Below, in pieces: positions 1-7,843 of a stretch of 64,000 nucleotides of DNA. Numbering within the stretch: the first letter of the stretch is position 1; the number at the start of each line of letters is the position of its first letter. The translations under genes and the position numbers were made by a program. Origin of the DNA: Streptococcus suis (GTDB lineage Bacteria; Bacillota; Bacilli; Lactobacillales; Streptococcaceae); the NCBI RefSeq assembly GCF_024509525.1, contig NZ_JAMWEM010000001.1, forward strand, positions 62,001 to 126,000, in the 5' to 3' direction. Under the pieces are notes generated by a model. The model did no database searches. It was not told where the DNA came from and saw nothing but the letters and a program-made list of their open reading frames with translations.

Positions 1-39
1 ATACGAGGCACATACAATTATATAAATGAAGGAGATTGT

Positions 40-117
40 ATGGCCTTTTTCTCTTTATTCATAATTGGTCTTTGTTTTTTCCACTCCCTTTTATCTTGTT
101 CTAAAACTGCCATCTGA
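40..117 (+). pseudogene. Truncated start of a secreted or membrane protein, cut by an IS200-type end
   Basis: A good ribosome binding site (AAGGAG, 5 nt before ATG at 40) leads into a short, very hydrophobic reading frame that resembles a signal peptide (MAFFSLFIIGLCFFHS). From about position 88 the frame runs into the 3' end of the IS200-type transposase on the other strand and stops at 117. The simplest reading is that the element inserted into the start of a gene whose remainder is lost. The original function cannot be told. A fortuitous ORF is the alternative. Confidence 0.3.
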
Positions 118-626
118 AAATGGCTCTTCATACTCTTTTACACTTAACTTATCAAGTGCTATATCATGTTTAACTCGCTTTCAATATCTTAGCTCGTGAA
201 GAAATCATCCACTGGATAATTTCTTTATTCTTGTATATCTTAATTGTGGCTTCATCAAGTCCAACTTACACTCTTCAACAATTCCCCAAATTGTTGAAGC
301 TCTCTGCCCAGAAATGACGATTGCCAAATTTATAGAGAGATTGGCGTGTTTATCAAACATCATAAGAGCACTCTTTCCTTTTAAATAGCCCATAAAACTT
401 GATACACTTAGTCTTGGAGGAATACTGACTAACATGTGAACATGGTCTGGCATCAGATGTCCTTCGATAATTTCTACGCCTTTATAAGTACACAAACGTC
501 GGAATATTTCTCCCAAACTACTTCGATATTGATTATAGATGATTTTTCGTCTATACTTAGGTGTGAAGACAATGTGGTAGAACACAGCCACTTTGTATGT
601 GATAAACTATGTGCCTTTTGCGCCAT
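91..626 (-). pseudogene. tnpA: Decayed IS200-type TnpA transposase, copy 1
   Basis: Remnant of a Y1 HUH single-strand transposase of the IS200/IS605 family. It starts at ATG 626 (MAQKAHSLSHTKW) behind GGAG. The frame then shifts to YHIVFTPKYRRK, followed by EGHLMPDHVHMLVSIPP with the HUH signature HVH, shifts again near KFGNRHFWAE, and ends in SVKEYEEPFSDGSFRTR with a stop at 91-93. Two or more frameshifts make it inactive. The C-terminal coding DNA recurs at 5471-5531 in copy 2, so both came from related elements. No intact tnpA or tnpB is in the window, so neither copy can move unless helped in trans. Confidence 0.85.
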
Positions 627-701
627 ATTTTTCTCCTTTCGCTTTACAATTGGCTTGAACACCTTTATTGTATCGCGTTTGGAGTTTTTTTGTATAACCT
701 T

Positions 702-727
702 CGTCACGCACCTTACGGAACGTGACG
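702..727. repeat. Hairpin upstream of the IS200-type transposase
   Basis: CGTCACG at 702-708 pairs with CGTGACG at 721-727. It lies about 75 nt upstream of the decayed tnpA, where IS200/IS605 elements carry the subterminal hairpin bound by TnpA. Assignment to the element end is inferred from position only. Confidence 0.35.
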
Positions 728-746
728 GACTAAAAGTCACATAATA

Positions 747-779
747 AAACCGACAGTCCCCTCGGCGCTGTCGGTTTTT
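747..779 (-). terminator. Bidirectional terminator downstream of metK
   Basis: An 11-bp stem (AAAACCGACAG with CTGTCGGTTTT) has T-rich sides in both directions. It lies just after the metK stop and also insulates metK from the transposase remnant. Confidence 0.8.
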
Positions 780-798
780 CTCACTTTCTACTCTGCCT

Positions 799-1989
799 CT
801 AGCCTACAGCTGATTTCAGAGCTTCAACTTTATCTAGTCGTTCCCATGGCAAATCAATATCAGTCCGGCCCATATGACCATAGGCTGCTGTTTGTTTGTA
901 AATCGGACGTTTAAGATCCAACATTTGAATAATACCAGCTGGACGTAAATCAAAAATTTGACGAACAGCTGCTTCCAATTTACTTTCTGCCACAGTGCTA
1001 GTACCGAATGTATCAATACGAACAGAAACTGGGTGGGCTACACCGATTGCATAGGCCAGTTGAACTTCTGCTTTTTTAGCCAAACCAGCTGCTACAATAT
1101 TTTTAGCGATGTAGCGTGCCGCATAAGATGCTGAGCGGTCCACTTTTGTCGCATCCTTACCAGAGAAAGCACCGCCACCGTGACGAGAATAACCACCATA
1201 GGTATCAACGATAATCTTACGCCCTGTCAAACCAGAGTCCCCTTGAGGTCCACCAATAACAAAGCGACCAGTTGGGTTGATAAAGTAGTTGGTTTGGTCA
1301 TCCAGATAATGAGCAGGAATAATTTCCTTAATCACGTGCTCAATCACATCCTGACGAATCTGCTCTTGACTGACTTCTGGATCGTGTTGCGTAGAGATAA
1401 CCACTGTATCAACACGGACTGGCTGATTATTTTCATCATACTCAACGGTTACTTGTGATTTAGCATCCGGACGAAGATAGGCAATCTCACCAGACTTCCG
1501 CAATTCAGCCAAACGACGCACTAATTTATGACTGAGTGAAATTGGCAATGGCATCAATTCAGGCGTTTCATCTACTGCAAAACCAAACATGAGCCCCTGA
1601 TCACCAGCACCAATCAAATCCAACGGATCATGGCTAGCATCTTGGCGAGTTTCTAAAGCCTCGTTGACACCTTGAGCAATATCTGGTGATTGTTCGACCA
1701 ATGATGGATGAACACCAACTGACTCAGCAGCAAAGCCATACTCACCCTTAGTATAACCAATTTCTGCTATTGTATCACGTACTACGCGGTTAATATCGAC
1801 ATAGGCAGTAGTCGAAATCTCACCAAATACATGAACACTTCCTGTATACACAGCTGTCTCCGCAGCTACGTGCGCATCTGGATCCTCTGCTAAAATGGCA
1901 TCCAAAATGGCATCTGAAATCTGGTCAGCAATCTTATCCGGATGTCCTTCCGATACTGACTCAGACGTAAACAACTTACGTTCTGACAT
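799..1989 (-). CDS. metK: S-adenosylmethionine synthetase
   Basis: Makes S-adenosylmethionine from methionine and ATP in the cytoplasm. The 396-residue protein has the usual family length. GHPDKIADQ is visible near residues 15-23, the ATP-binding [10 protein letters not shown] in the middle and the glycine-rich GGGAFSGKD loop later. I chose the start at 1989 ([11 protein letters not shown]) because it is the conserved N-terminus and sits 8 nt after an AAGGGGG Shine-Dalgarno; upstream in-frame codons fall inside the regulatory leader. It is transcribed alone, ends at the 747-779 terminator and is preceded by an SMK-type SAM riboswitch whose Shine-Dalgarno can be sequestered, so SAM should repress its translation. 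Confidence 0.97.
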   Translation of the reverse strand: MSERKLFTSESVSEGHPDKIADQISDAILDAILAEDPDAHVAAETAVYTGSVHVFGEISTTAYVDINRVVRDTIAEIGYTKGEYGFAAESVGVHPSLVEQSPDIAQGVNEALETRQDASHDPLDLIGAGDQGLMFGFAVDETPELMPLPISLSHKLVRRLAELRKSGEIAYLRPDAKSQVTVEYDENNQPVRVDTVVISTQHDPEVSQEQIRQDVIEHVIKEIIPAHYLDDQTNYFINPTGRFVIGGPQGDSGLTGRKIIVDTYGGYSRHGGGAFSGKDATKVDRSASYAARYIAKNIVAAGLAKKAEVQLAYAIGVAHPVSVRIDTFGTSTVAESKLEAAVRQIFDLRPAGIIQMLDLKRPIYKQTAAYGHMGRTDIDLPWERLDKVEALKSAVG

Positions 1990-1995
1990 AAACAT

Positions 1996-2127
1996 GTCCC
2001 CCTTAAAATAAATTGTTATCAAGGTTACAAAGCACCGACTGAAAGGAGGGGATTTGCGAAAGATGCCAGTCTTGAGCAAAGAAAAACTCTATTTGCAACC
2101 ACTTCCTTCAGTCGCCTTTTCGGGACT
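1996..2127 (-). promoter_or_regulatory. SMK box (SAM-III) riboswitch in the metK leader
   Basis: The leader carries the SMK hallmarks: 5' GTCCCGAAAAGG (minus strand, from 2126), then GGTGCTTTGTAACC, then AAGGGGGAC at 1996-2006, which is also the metK Shine-Dalgarno. GTCCC at 2122-2126 can pair with GGGAC, hiding the ribosome site when SAM binds. SMK boxes on metK are established in Lactobacillales. Compared with the short Enterococcus form as I recall it, this one has long insertions between the core segments. Assigned by eye; a covariance-model search would settle it. Confidence 0.8.
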
Positions 2128-2140
2128 TAATAACTCCCTC

Positions 2141-2171
2141 ATTATAGCACATATTTCACTATTCGTATGCA
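2141..2171 (-). promoter_or_regulatory. metK promoter
   Basis: Extended -10 TGCTATAAT (hexamer at 2141-2146, minus strand) lies about 15 nt before the SMK leader. A weak -35 (TTGCAT, 2166-2171) sits 19 bp upstream, so the extended -10 probably does most of the work. Confidence 0.6.
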
Positions 2172-2289
2172 ATTTAACTATTATTTTTTTAGAGACCCTA
2201 GTTACTCTATAATCGGTCTACAACGCCCCCTTTATTAACTGGCAATTAACTGGCAAATTGACGAATTTATACAATACTGATATCTTCTA

Positions 2290-2318
2290 TTGTAAACACC
2301 AACATTTGGTTGTATAAT
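2290..2318 (+). promoter_or_regulatory. Promoter of the CHAP-domain protein gene
   Basis: TTGTAA at 2290-2295 and TATAAT at 2313-2318, separated by 17 bp, predict a leader of about 120 nt before the ATG. No VicR-type direct repeat (TGTWAH-N5-TGTWAH) was found in it. Confidence 0.7.
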
Positions 2319-2444
2319 ATAAAAAGGTTCGCCTAAATCTTTTTGTTATTTACAGCCTGACAATTTATTGGGTAGTTTGAAGCGAACAAGTACTTCCAAC
2401 CATTTACATTATATTGCGCAACATTGCGTTTACAAAGGAGATTT

Positions 2445-5126
2445 ATGATGAAAAGAAAGATTTTCTACCTTCTCTTGACCTGTCTCTTATTGCTAGTAAC
2501 TAGCAGTAGGCCAGCAGGAGCAGAGATAACTGTGCCCGAAAAAGAGCAAATACTCTATTCTGTAGAAAAACCGTCCGAAACACTTGCCTTAGAGTATAAA
2601 CTGACTGCTAATAGATTGGATGTAGTTGTAAAACCTGACGAACAACTAACAATCAAGTCTCTTATTCTTCACGATAAAACCTCTAAAAATGACTATAAGG
2701 CCCTACAAGTTGATGAAAAGGGGCATCACTTTCAGTTAGAAGCTTCTACAACAGATACTACAGTTGAAATTGAGACCATAATTGAAACAGAAACGGGCCA
2801 GCAACTCACTTTCATAGCCCAGCCAATCAAACTGGAACAACAAGTCACTAGTTCAAGTTCGACTAGTTCTTCTAGTTCTAACAACCTTGGAATTTCTAAT
2901 AGTTCAAGTGACATTACCCAGCCGTCCACAGATACAACTCAGCCCGCCTCTGCCATTTCCAAAAAAAATCAAACGATTGAAGCTGCTAGTTCAAATTCTG
3001 ATGCTAACGTCCACACAATTTATCGACTCTATCATCCAAATCTCCAGGTACATCTTTATACCAAAGATACTAATGAATATCAGATACTCGCCCAAAGAGG
3101 GTGGCGACAAGAGGGGCAAGCTTGGCAATTCTCTGGAAATCAAGGAAAACTGGTCTATCGACTGTATCATCCTCAATTGAAAGTCCACCTTTATACACAA
3201 GATAAAAACGAGTATACCGTTCTCGCCCAGAGAGGCTGGTCACAGGAAGGGGTAGCTTTCCGTTCATTCGGACATATTCCCATTTACCGACTGTACCACA
3301 ATAACTTAAAACGACACCTCTATACAAGAGATGCAAATGAATACCAAGTCCTATCAAAATATGGATGGACACAAGAAGGAATTGCTTTTTATGGCCTAGG
3401 AAATCCTATTTCCTCTATTCAAACAACAACTGATCGAACAGGAAATATGACATTTACAAAACAGGCTATAGACACTGTTCAAATTAACCTGTCTAATGTC
3501 CATAGTCCGAAAAGCATCCAATCCGTTATGTTAGCAGTTTGGTCTGATGAAAAAGGACAAGATGATCTAACGTGGTATAAGGCTACGCCCCAGTCAGACG
3601 GAACCTACTCTGTTACTGTCTCAGCGAACAAACACCGATTCTCAACCGGGACCTATCATGCCCATCTCTATTACCAGGAAAACAATGAGCAATTAATTGC
3701 TGTTACCAAAGGTACATTTAGTCTTCAGTTACCAACTCCTCAAGGACGTCTAAATATCAGCAATGTCAACCAAAAAGCTGGGACTTTTGATGTCATCGTA
3801 TCAGATATTCAAAGTCTGCTACCAATTCAATCAGCTTCTATTGCGGTTTGGACTGAACAAGGTGGACAAGACGATATCCACTGGTATAATGCTACCAAAC
3901 TATCTGACGGTCGGTATAAGGTAACAGTAAAGGCTAAAAATCACAAACAAGAAGCTGGACTTTACCAAATTCATCTCTATTACAAACTTAACAATCAACA
4001 AAGCTACGGTATCTCTACTAGCAACTACACTTTGTCCCTACAACCTGCCCAAATCACAAATCAAGATGCAGGGAAGAACACACAAACAATTACAATTAAG
4101 GAAGTAGACCCTCATTTTTCAGCCATTCAAGTTGCGGTTTGGACTGACAAGAACGGACAAGATGATAAAGTTGTTTACAATGCTACTAAACAAGCCGATG
4201 GGACCTATCAGTTTAATCTTCCTTTAAAAAAACATTCTTTTGAAACTGGAATCTACCACCTTCAAGCACTTGGAAAGCTAGACAATGACTCCTATCCTAT
4301 TGCAAGTCACACAATAGATATCCAAGCACTTTCTCCACTAGACGATACAGTTGTCAATGTCGTTTCAAATCAGAAGCAATTAGGGCAACTAGATCTTTCG
4401 ATTAAAGAAGGTGATAACGCGAAAAAAATACGTCAAATTCGTGCTGTAGCTTGGTCAGATAATGATCGTACCAATCTCTACTGGTACCAAGTCGCTCCAA
4501 CAGGTACACTGACAAATATAAAAATAGATGTTCGCTACCATTACTATCGGACAGCTACTTATTTCCTTCATGTTTATATTGATTACACTGACGGTACTAC
4601 TAAGGGAGTAAATCTAGGGAAATACTACCTCAACAGTCCTGTCACGAATCCGGTTGCTGAGGTCTTGGGTCGTGCATTCAGCCTAGTCGGTACCTCTCAA
4701 GGTAGCCCTGAACATTTACAACTGGTAACGGATTATAATCGCATTTCTCCTTTACCTGTTGGTTACCAAGTGAAGGCAACGGATGATTGGTGTGATATCT
4801 TTGTCACAGTTCTTTACCAACGTGCAGGAATGAGCCACCTAATCGGTCGTGAATGCGGTGTGGAGCGTCATATTCAAATTTTCAAATCCCTCGGAATTTG
4901 GCTAGAAGACGGAAGAATAACCCCTAAGGCGGGAGATATTATCACATTTAATTGGGACCAAGACAACCAGGAAAACGATGGCTTTGCAGACCACATTGGA
5001 ATTGTAGAACGCGTCGAAAATGGGTACATCTATACTATAGAAGGCAATAGCAACCGTTCCGTTGCCCGTCGAGCTTATCCGATTGGACACGGAAATATTC
5101 GTGGATTTGCCCGACCACGCTACTAA
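2445..5126 (+). CDS. Secreted CHAP-domain wall hydrolase with DUF5648-like and Bsp-like repeats
   Basis: A predicted exported peptidoglycan hydrolase of about 893 residues. Order of parts: signal peptide (MKRKIFYLLLTCLLLLV, cleavage near GAEIT), a Ser/Thr-rich linker at about 140-190, three repeats of the type YRLYHPNLQVHLYT...GW (DUF5648-like, about 195-325), four GBS Bsp-like beta repeats marked by VAVWTDKNGQDD-type motifs (about 335-720), and a C-terminal CHAP domain (about 755-893) with the expected Cys in DDWCDIF and His in DHIGIV. There is no LPXTG, LysM or choline-binding module, so the repeats probably do the surface binding. ATG at 2445 or 2448 follows AAAGGAG; 2448 is better spaced. 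A lone gene with its own promoter. Substrate bond (amidase or endopeptidase) not decided by sequence. Confidence 0.85.
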   Translation: MMKRKIFYLLLTCLLLLVTSSRPAGAEITVPEKEQILYSVEKPSETLALEYKLTANRLDVVVKPDEQLTIKSLILHDKTSKNDYKALQVDEKGHHFQLEASTTDTTVEIETIIETETGQQLTFIAQPIKLEQQVTSSSSTSSSSSNNLGISNSSSDITQPSTDTTQPASAISKKNQTIEAASSNSDANVHTIYRLYHPNLQVHLYTKDTNEYQILAQRGWRQEGQAWQFSGNQGKLVYRLYHPQLKVHLYTQDKNEYTVLAQRGWSQEGVAFRSFGHIPIYRLYHNNLKRHLYTRDANEYQVLSKYGWTQEGIAFYGLGNPISSIQTTTDRTGNMTFTKQAIDTVQINLSNVHSPKSIQSVMLAVWSDEKGQDDLTWYKATPQSDGTYSVTVSANKHRFSTGTYHAHLYYQENNEQLIAVTKGTFSLQLPTPQGRLNISNVNQKAGTFDVIVSDIQSLLPIQSASIAVWTEQGGQDDIHWYNATKLSDGRYKVTVKAKNHKQEAGLYQIHLYYKLNNQQSYGISTSNYTLSLQPAQITNQDAGKNTQTITIKEVDPHFSAIQVAVWTDKNGQDDKVVYNATKQADGTYQFNLPLKKHSFETGIYHLQALGKLDNDSYPIASHTIDIQALSPLDDTVVNVVSNQKQLGQLDLSIKEGDNAKKIRQIRAVAWSDNDRTNLYWYQVAPTGTLTNIKIDVRYHYYRTATYFLHVYIDYTDGTTKGVNLGKYYLNSPVTNPVAEVLGRAFSLVGTSQGSPEHLQLVTDYNRISPLPVGYQVKATDDWCDIFVTVLYQRAGMSHLIGRECGVERHIQIFKSLGIWLEDGRITPKAGDIITFNWDQDNQENDGFADHIGIVERVENGYIYTIEGNSNRSVARRAYPIGHGNIRGFARPRY

Positions 5127-5220
5127 TAACTCACATTTTCTATCCTAATCCACCAATTCGTAAGAGAAAAGCAACAACCTAAAATTGATATACTCCCCTT
5201 ATAGTGGACAATGAAAAAGT

Positions 5221-5325
5221 CATAACCACCCGTGAAAACGGGTGGTTTATGCACCGGCTATAAGCCGTTTCTCTCCAGCGACGTCTAAAGACATTCGCTG
5301 AACTTCGTTCAGGTTAGAGCTATAA
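5221..5325. repeat. Structured IS605-like end, possible guide-RNA (omega RNA) remnant
   Basis: Consecutive hairpins: ACCACCCGT-GAAA-ACGGGTGGT (5225-5246), GGCT-ATA-AGCC and CTGAAC-TTC-GTTCAG. Such runs occur at ends of IS605-type elements, where TnpA hairpins and TnpB guide RNAs are encoded, and a TnpA remnant lies close by. No tnpB is present. The assignment rests on structure and neighbourhood only. Confidence 0.3.
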
Positions 5326-5338
5326 TTACTTGACTAAT

Positions 5339-5468
5339 GAGGCTGGGCAAAAAGTCTTAAAAATAGAAAACAGCTTAGAATTGCGTTGTCAGAAACGTTG
5401 ATTCTAAGCTGTTTTTGACTATTAAAATTTTAATAGGAGGGGGAATTTTTTAGTTTTTGCCCAGCCTC
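5339..5468. repeat. 130-bp element with perfect 15-bp terminal inverted repeats
   Basis: GAGGCTGGGCAAAAA at 5339-5353 and its exact complement at 5454-5468 bound the element. A second nested stem (AAAACAGCTTAGAAT with ATTCTAAGCTGTTTT, 5367-5381 and 5401-5415) makes the whole unit foldable. It encodes nothing and abuts the stop of the transposase remnant. It looks like a MITE of the small-repeat class common in streptococci. Confidence 0.65.
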
Positions 5469-5470
5469 TT

Positions 5471-5961
5471 TTATCTTGTTCTAAAACTGCCATCTGAAAA
5501 TGGATCTTCATACTCTTTGACACTCAAGAATCAAGTGCAACGTCATTGAACAACTAATCTCCCAGATTAGTTGTTTACTCGTGAATACATTTCGCAACCG
5601 TCTGTTCATTCAGTCCAACGGTACTAACATAGTAGCCTCTGGCCCAAAAGATCGATTTCCATACTTATATTTTAAATGGGCATGTTTATCAAATATCATT
5701 AGAGCACTTTTGCTTTTCAACTATCCCATAAAATCGGAAATCGAAAGTTTCGGAGGTATCAAGACAAGCATAGGAACATGGCCTGGCATCATGTATCCCT
5801 CAATGATTTCCACGCCTTTGCATTGACATAGATGACGGAAAATAGCAATGAAGTCCTGCCTTATTTTGTAGTAAATGGATTTTCTCCGGTACTTAGGTGT
5901 GAAAACGATGTGATAGAGTACATCCATTTGGTATGTGATAAACTGTAACTGGTTTAGCCAT
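5471..5961 (-). pseudogene. tnpA: Decayed IS200-type TnpA transposase, copy 2
   Basis: Same family as copy 1 at 91-626, but a different subtype by sequence. It begins at ATG 5961 (MAKPVTVYH) and frameshifts into SHTKW-like and then YHIVFTPKYRRKSIYYK sequence. EGYMMPGHVPMLV follows, where the HUH motif HVH has become HVP, so it would be inactive even without frameshifts. The C-terminus is SVKEYEDPFSDGSFRTR, ending at 5471-5473. The central part is partly deleted (491 bp against 536 in copy 1). Confidence 0.8.
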
Positions 5962-6234
5962 GCTAAACTAGTCCACTGGACTAGTCTACTCCTCCTTATC
6001 TAACCTGAACAAGAGATTATAACAGGAAAAAGAAATGGACGCTCGAAGCCTTGTCAGCCACCAGCATAGCTGCTGGTTTTCTTGTTTTTCTCTACGAGAA
6101 AAACCGGCTCGAAGCCATAACGCAACAACGGCTTTGCCCCTCTTGAAATGAGGAACAAGGCCGTTGCCTAATCTTTTATTATTTCATTGTCCACATGACA
6201 GGGAGCAGTTCAAATAGTTGCTGCTTTTATTTTT

Positions 6235-6702
6235 CTAGATAAATTTCGTTCCAGCAACGGCCTGCTTGACTTCCTCCAAAGGAAGATGAATTAATTCACA
6301 ATCCTTTTTCTCGTAGAGATAGTGCGCATAGTCATCCATCCGGTATTCGTTGATGTACACCACCCGTTTACAACCAACTTGTAGCAATTGCTTCGAACAA
6401 TTCAAACAAGGAAAATGAGTGACATAGGCTGTGAACCCCCTAGGAATACCTCGCTCTGCTCCTTGTAAAATAGCGTTGACCTCTGCATGCAATGTGCGGA
6501 CACAGTGACCATCAACCATCAAACAATCCTGGTCCAAACAATGTTCGGTCCCAGAAACAGAACCATTGTAGCCTGTCGCTACCACCTTATTGTCCTTAAC
6601 GAGAACTGCCCCGACTTTGGCACGTTTACAGGTTGCCCGATTTGCAATCAAGAGCGCCTGAGCTGCAAAGTATTGATCCCATTCCAGTCGCTTATCTGCC
6701 AT
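6235..6702 (-). CDS. comEB: dCMP deaminase family protein (ComEB-like)
   Basis: Zinc-dependent deaminase converting dCMP to dUMP for thymidylate supply. The 155-residue protein shows the zinc site: HAE near residues 72-74 and PCLNC near 98-102. The N-terminal region NRATCKRAKVGAVLV is typical of ComEB. Start at 6702 follows GGAGGGC. It overlaps the upstream CoA-binding protein gene by 11 bp on the same strand, so the two are probably co-transcribed. The name ComEB is inherited from the Bacillus com locus; a role in competence is not implied. Confidence 0.9.
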   Translation of the reverse strand: MADKRLEWDQYFAAQALLIANRATCKRAKVGAVLVKDNKVVATGYNGSVSGTEHCLDQDCLMVDGHCVRTLHAEVNAILQGAERGIPRGFTAYVTHFPCLNCSKQLLQVGCKRVVYINEYRMDDYAHYLYEKKDCELIHLPLEEVKQAVAGTKFI

Positions 6703-7138
6703 GGTTGCCCTCCTTCATCGCCAAATATTCGATTTTAATACATTTATTCATTACGATATCTTCGCGACCAGCTTGACGAAGGATTTCCTCGGCCTCCTGA
6801 CTCTCTAAGCCTAACTGTGCCCAGAATACTTTTGCATCGCTTTCAATGAAATCTCGTGCCACTTCTGGAAGAAATTCACTCCTGCGAAAGACATCAACAA
6901 TGTCTATAAGCTCCTCAATGTCCTGTAAGTGTGCATAGACTCGTTCTCCCAAAATTGTCTGTCCAGCAAGCTTAGGGTTTACTGGAATAATACGATAGCC
7001 AGCCTCCTGCATCAATTTGGACACACGATAAGCCGCAGTCTCCTCGCGATTGGATAAGCCAACAACCGCAATATTTTTTGCTTCTTTAAGATAGTCAAAA
7101 ATAACTTCCTGGGAAGGATTTTGAAATGAATAGGTCAT
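6692..7138 (-). CDS. CoA-binding domain protein (YccU-like)
   Basis: A small cytoplasmic Rossmann-fold protein of the CoA-binding family (PF13380 type), 148 residues. The nucleotide-binding stretch IAVVGLSNREETAAYRVSKLM sits near residues 24-44, followed by YRIIPVNPK and EELIDIVDVFRRSEFLPEV, all characteristic. ATG 7138 follows AAAAGGAGTAATTG; an upstream TTG at 7141 is possible. The biochemical role of this family is not known. It overlaps comEB. Confidence 0.85.
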   Translation of the reverse strand: MTYSFQNPSQEVIFDYLKEAKNIAVVGLSNREETAAYRVSKLMQEAGYRIIPVNPKLAGQTILGERVYAHLQDIEELIDIVDVFRRSEFLPEVARDFIESDAKVFWAQLGLESQEAEEILRQAGREDIVMNKCIKIEYLAMKEGNHGR

Positions 7139-7165
7139 CAATTACTCCTTTTATCTATCAATTCA

Positions 7166-7806
7166 TCAAATAAAAACACTTGATTCTGTCTGCTTCTCAT
7201 CTGTAACAAATATCGGTTCATCCCGTTCAATCAGTAAGACTTTGACTGGATAGCGCTTGTAAAAATACCTCTGCCAAATTTTTTCTCCCACTTCATAGAC
7301 CAGCCAGGAAAGCAAGAAAACAAGTAGGAAAAAGACCATGAACAGAAATTTTTCGATTCTCTCATTTCCCTCTGAGACTTGTTCTAAAACCTTCTCTACA
7401 GAAGCGCCCTCCTCACTGTAAACTAAGACTGAACAGCACACCGTTAAAACAGAAAAGTATAGGGTCCGATAAGCAACCTTATAAACATTATAAATGACTT
7501 GGTATCTCAAGGACTGCTGTTGGCGAATGTGTACATACTTCTCTGTATTTTTTATAAACACAGGCAAGTATATTCCACCTTTCCCAGTACCGTGATACCG
7601 CATCTCTGGTAGGGATGATAGCCAAAGCGATACCAGATTCTGTATAAGACTAAGCTGATAAAGTAGTAAAGATACGGCGAGACAAATGCCAAGAAAATGT
7701 TGATTTTACTCAAAATGAGAGTGGCTAAAAAGCAGAATAGAAGATTAGAAGTGGTCGTAAGGTAAAACAGCCAACTTGCTGCCTTACGCTCCTTACCTCT
7801 CAACAT
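7166..7806 (-). pseudogene. Small membrane protein, probably split by a frameshift
   Basis: Two overlapping frames look like one gene. The first (from about 7806, MLRGKERKAASWLF) holds two membrane segments and ends out of frame at 7552. The second (7166-7603, MRYHGTGKGG) continues with two more membrane segments and a short charged tail. Joined near 7590-7600 they give a four-segment membrane protein of about 210 residues. The earliest start of the first frame, 7887, would overlap the end of polA, and no strong ribosome site supports any start. Family not recognised. Two overlapping intact genes remain possible. Confidence 0.45.
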
Positions 7807-7843
7807 ATTTTCTGCCTTAATAGAACCATAAAATAGCCTCTTC

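Larger units (their letters stand above)
5204..6194. mobile_element. Mosaic of IS remnants bounded by a 13-bp inverted repeat
   Basis: GTGGACAATGAAA at 5204-5216 recurs inverted (TTTCATTGTCCAC) at 6182-6194. Between them lie a structured segment (5221-5335), a small element with perfect 15-bp terminal repeats (5339-5468), a decayed IS200-type transposase (5471-5961) and further hairpins (6045-6170). No intact transposase remains. The outer repeats could be ends of an older element into which the others jumped. Confidence 0.4.

Noticed and set aside
2290..2318. VicR (WalR) box before the CHAP protein gene
   Set aside because: Only a single TGTAAA half-site is present; the second half at N5 spacing is missing.
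6045..6170. Second guide-RNA-like segment next to the TnpA remnant
   Set aside because: Hairpins such as CCAGCATAGCTGCTGG are present, but nothing else ties them to an element; too little to name.
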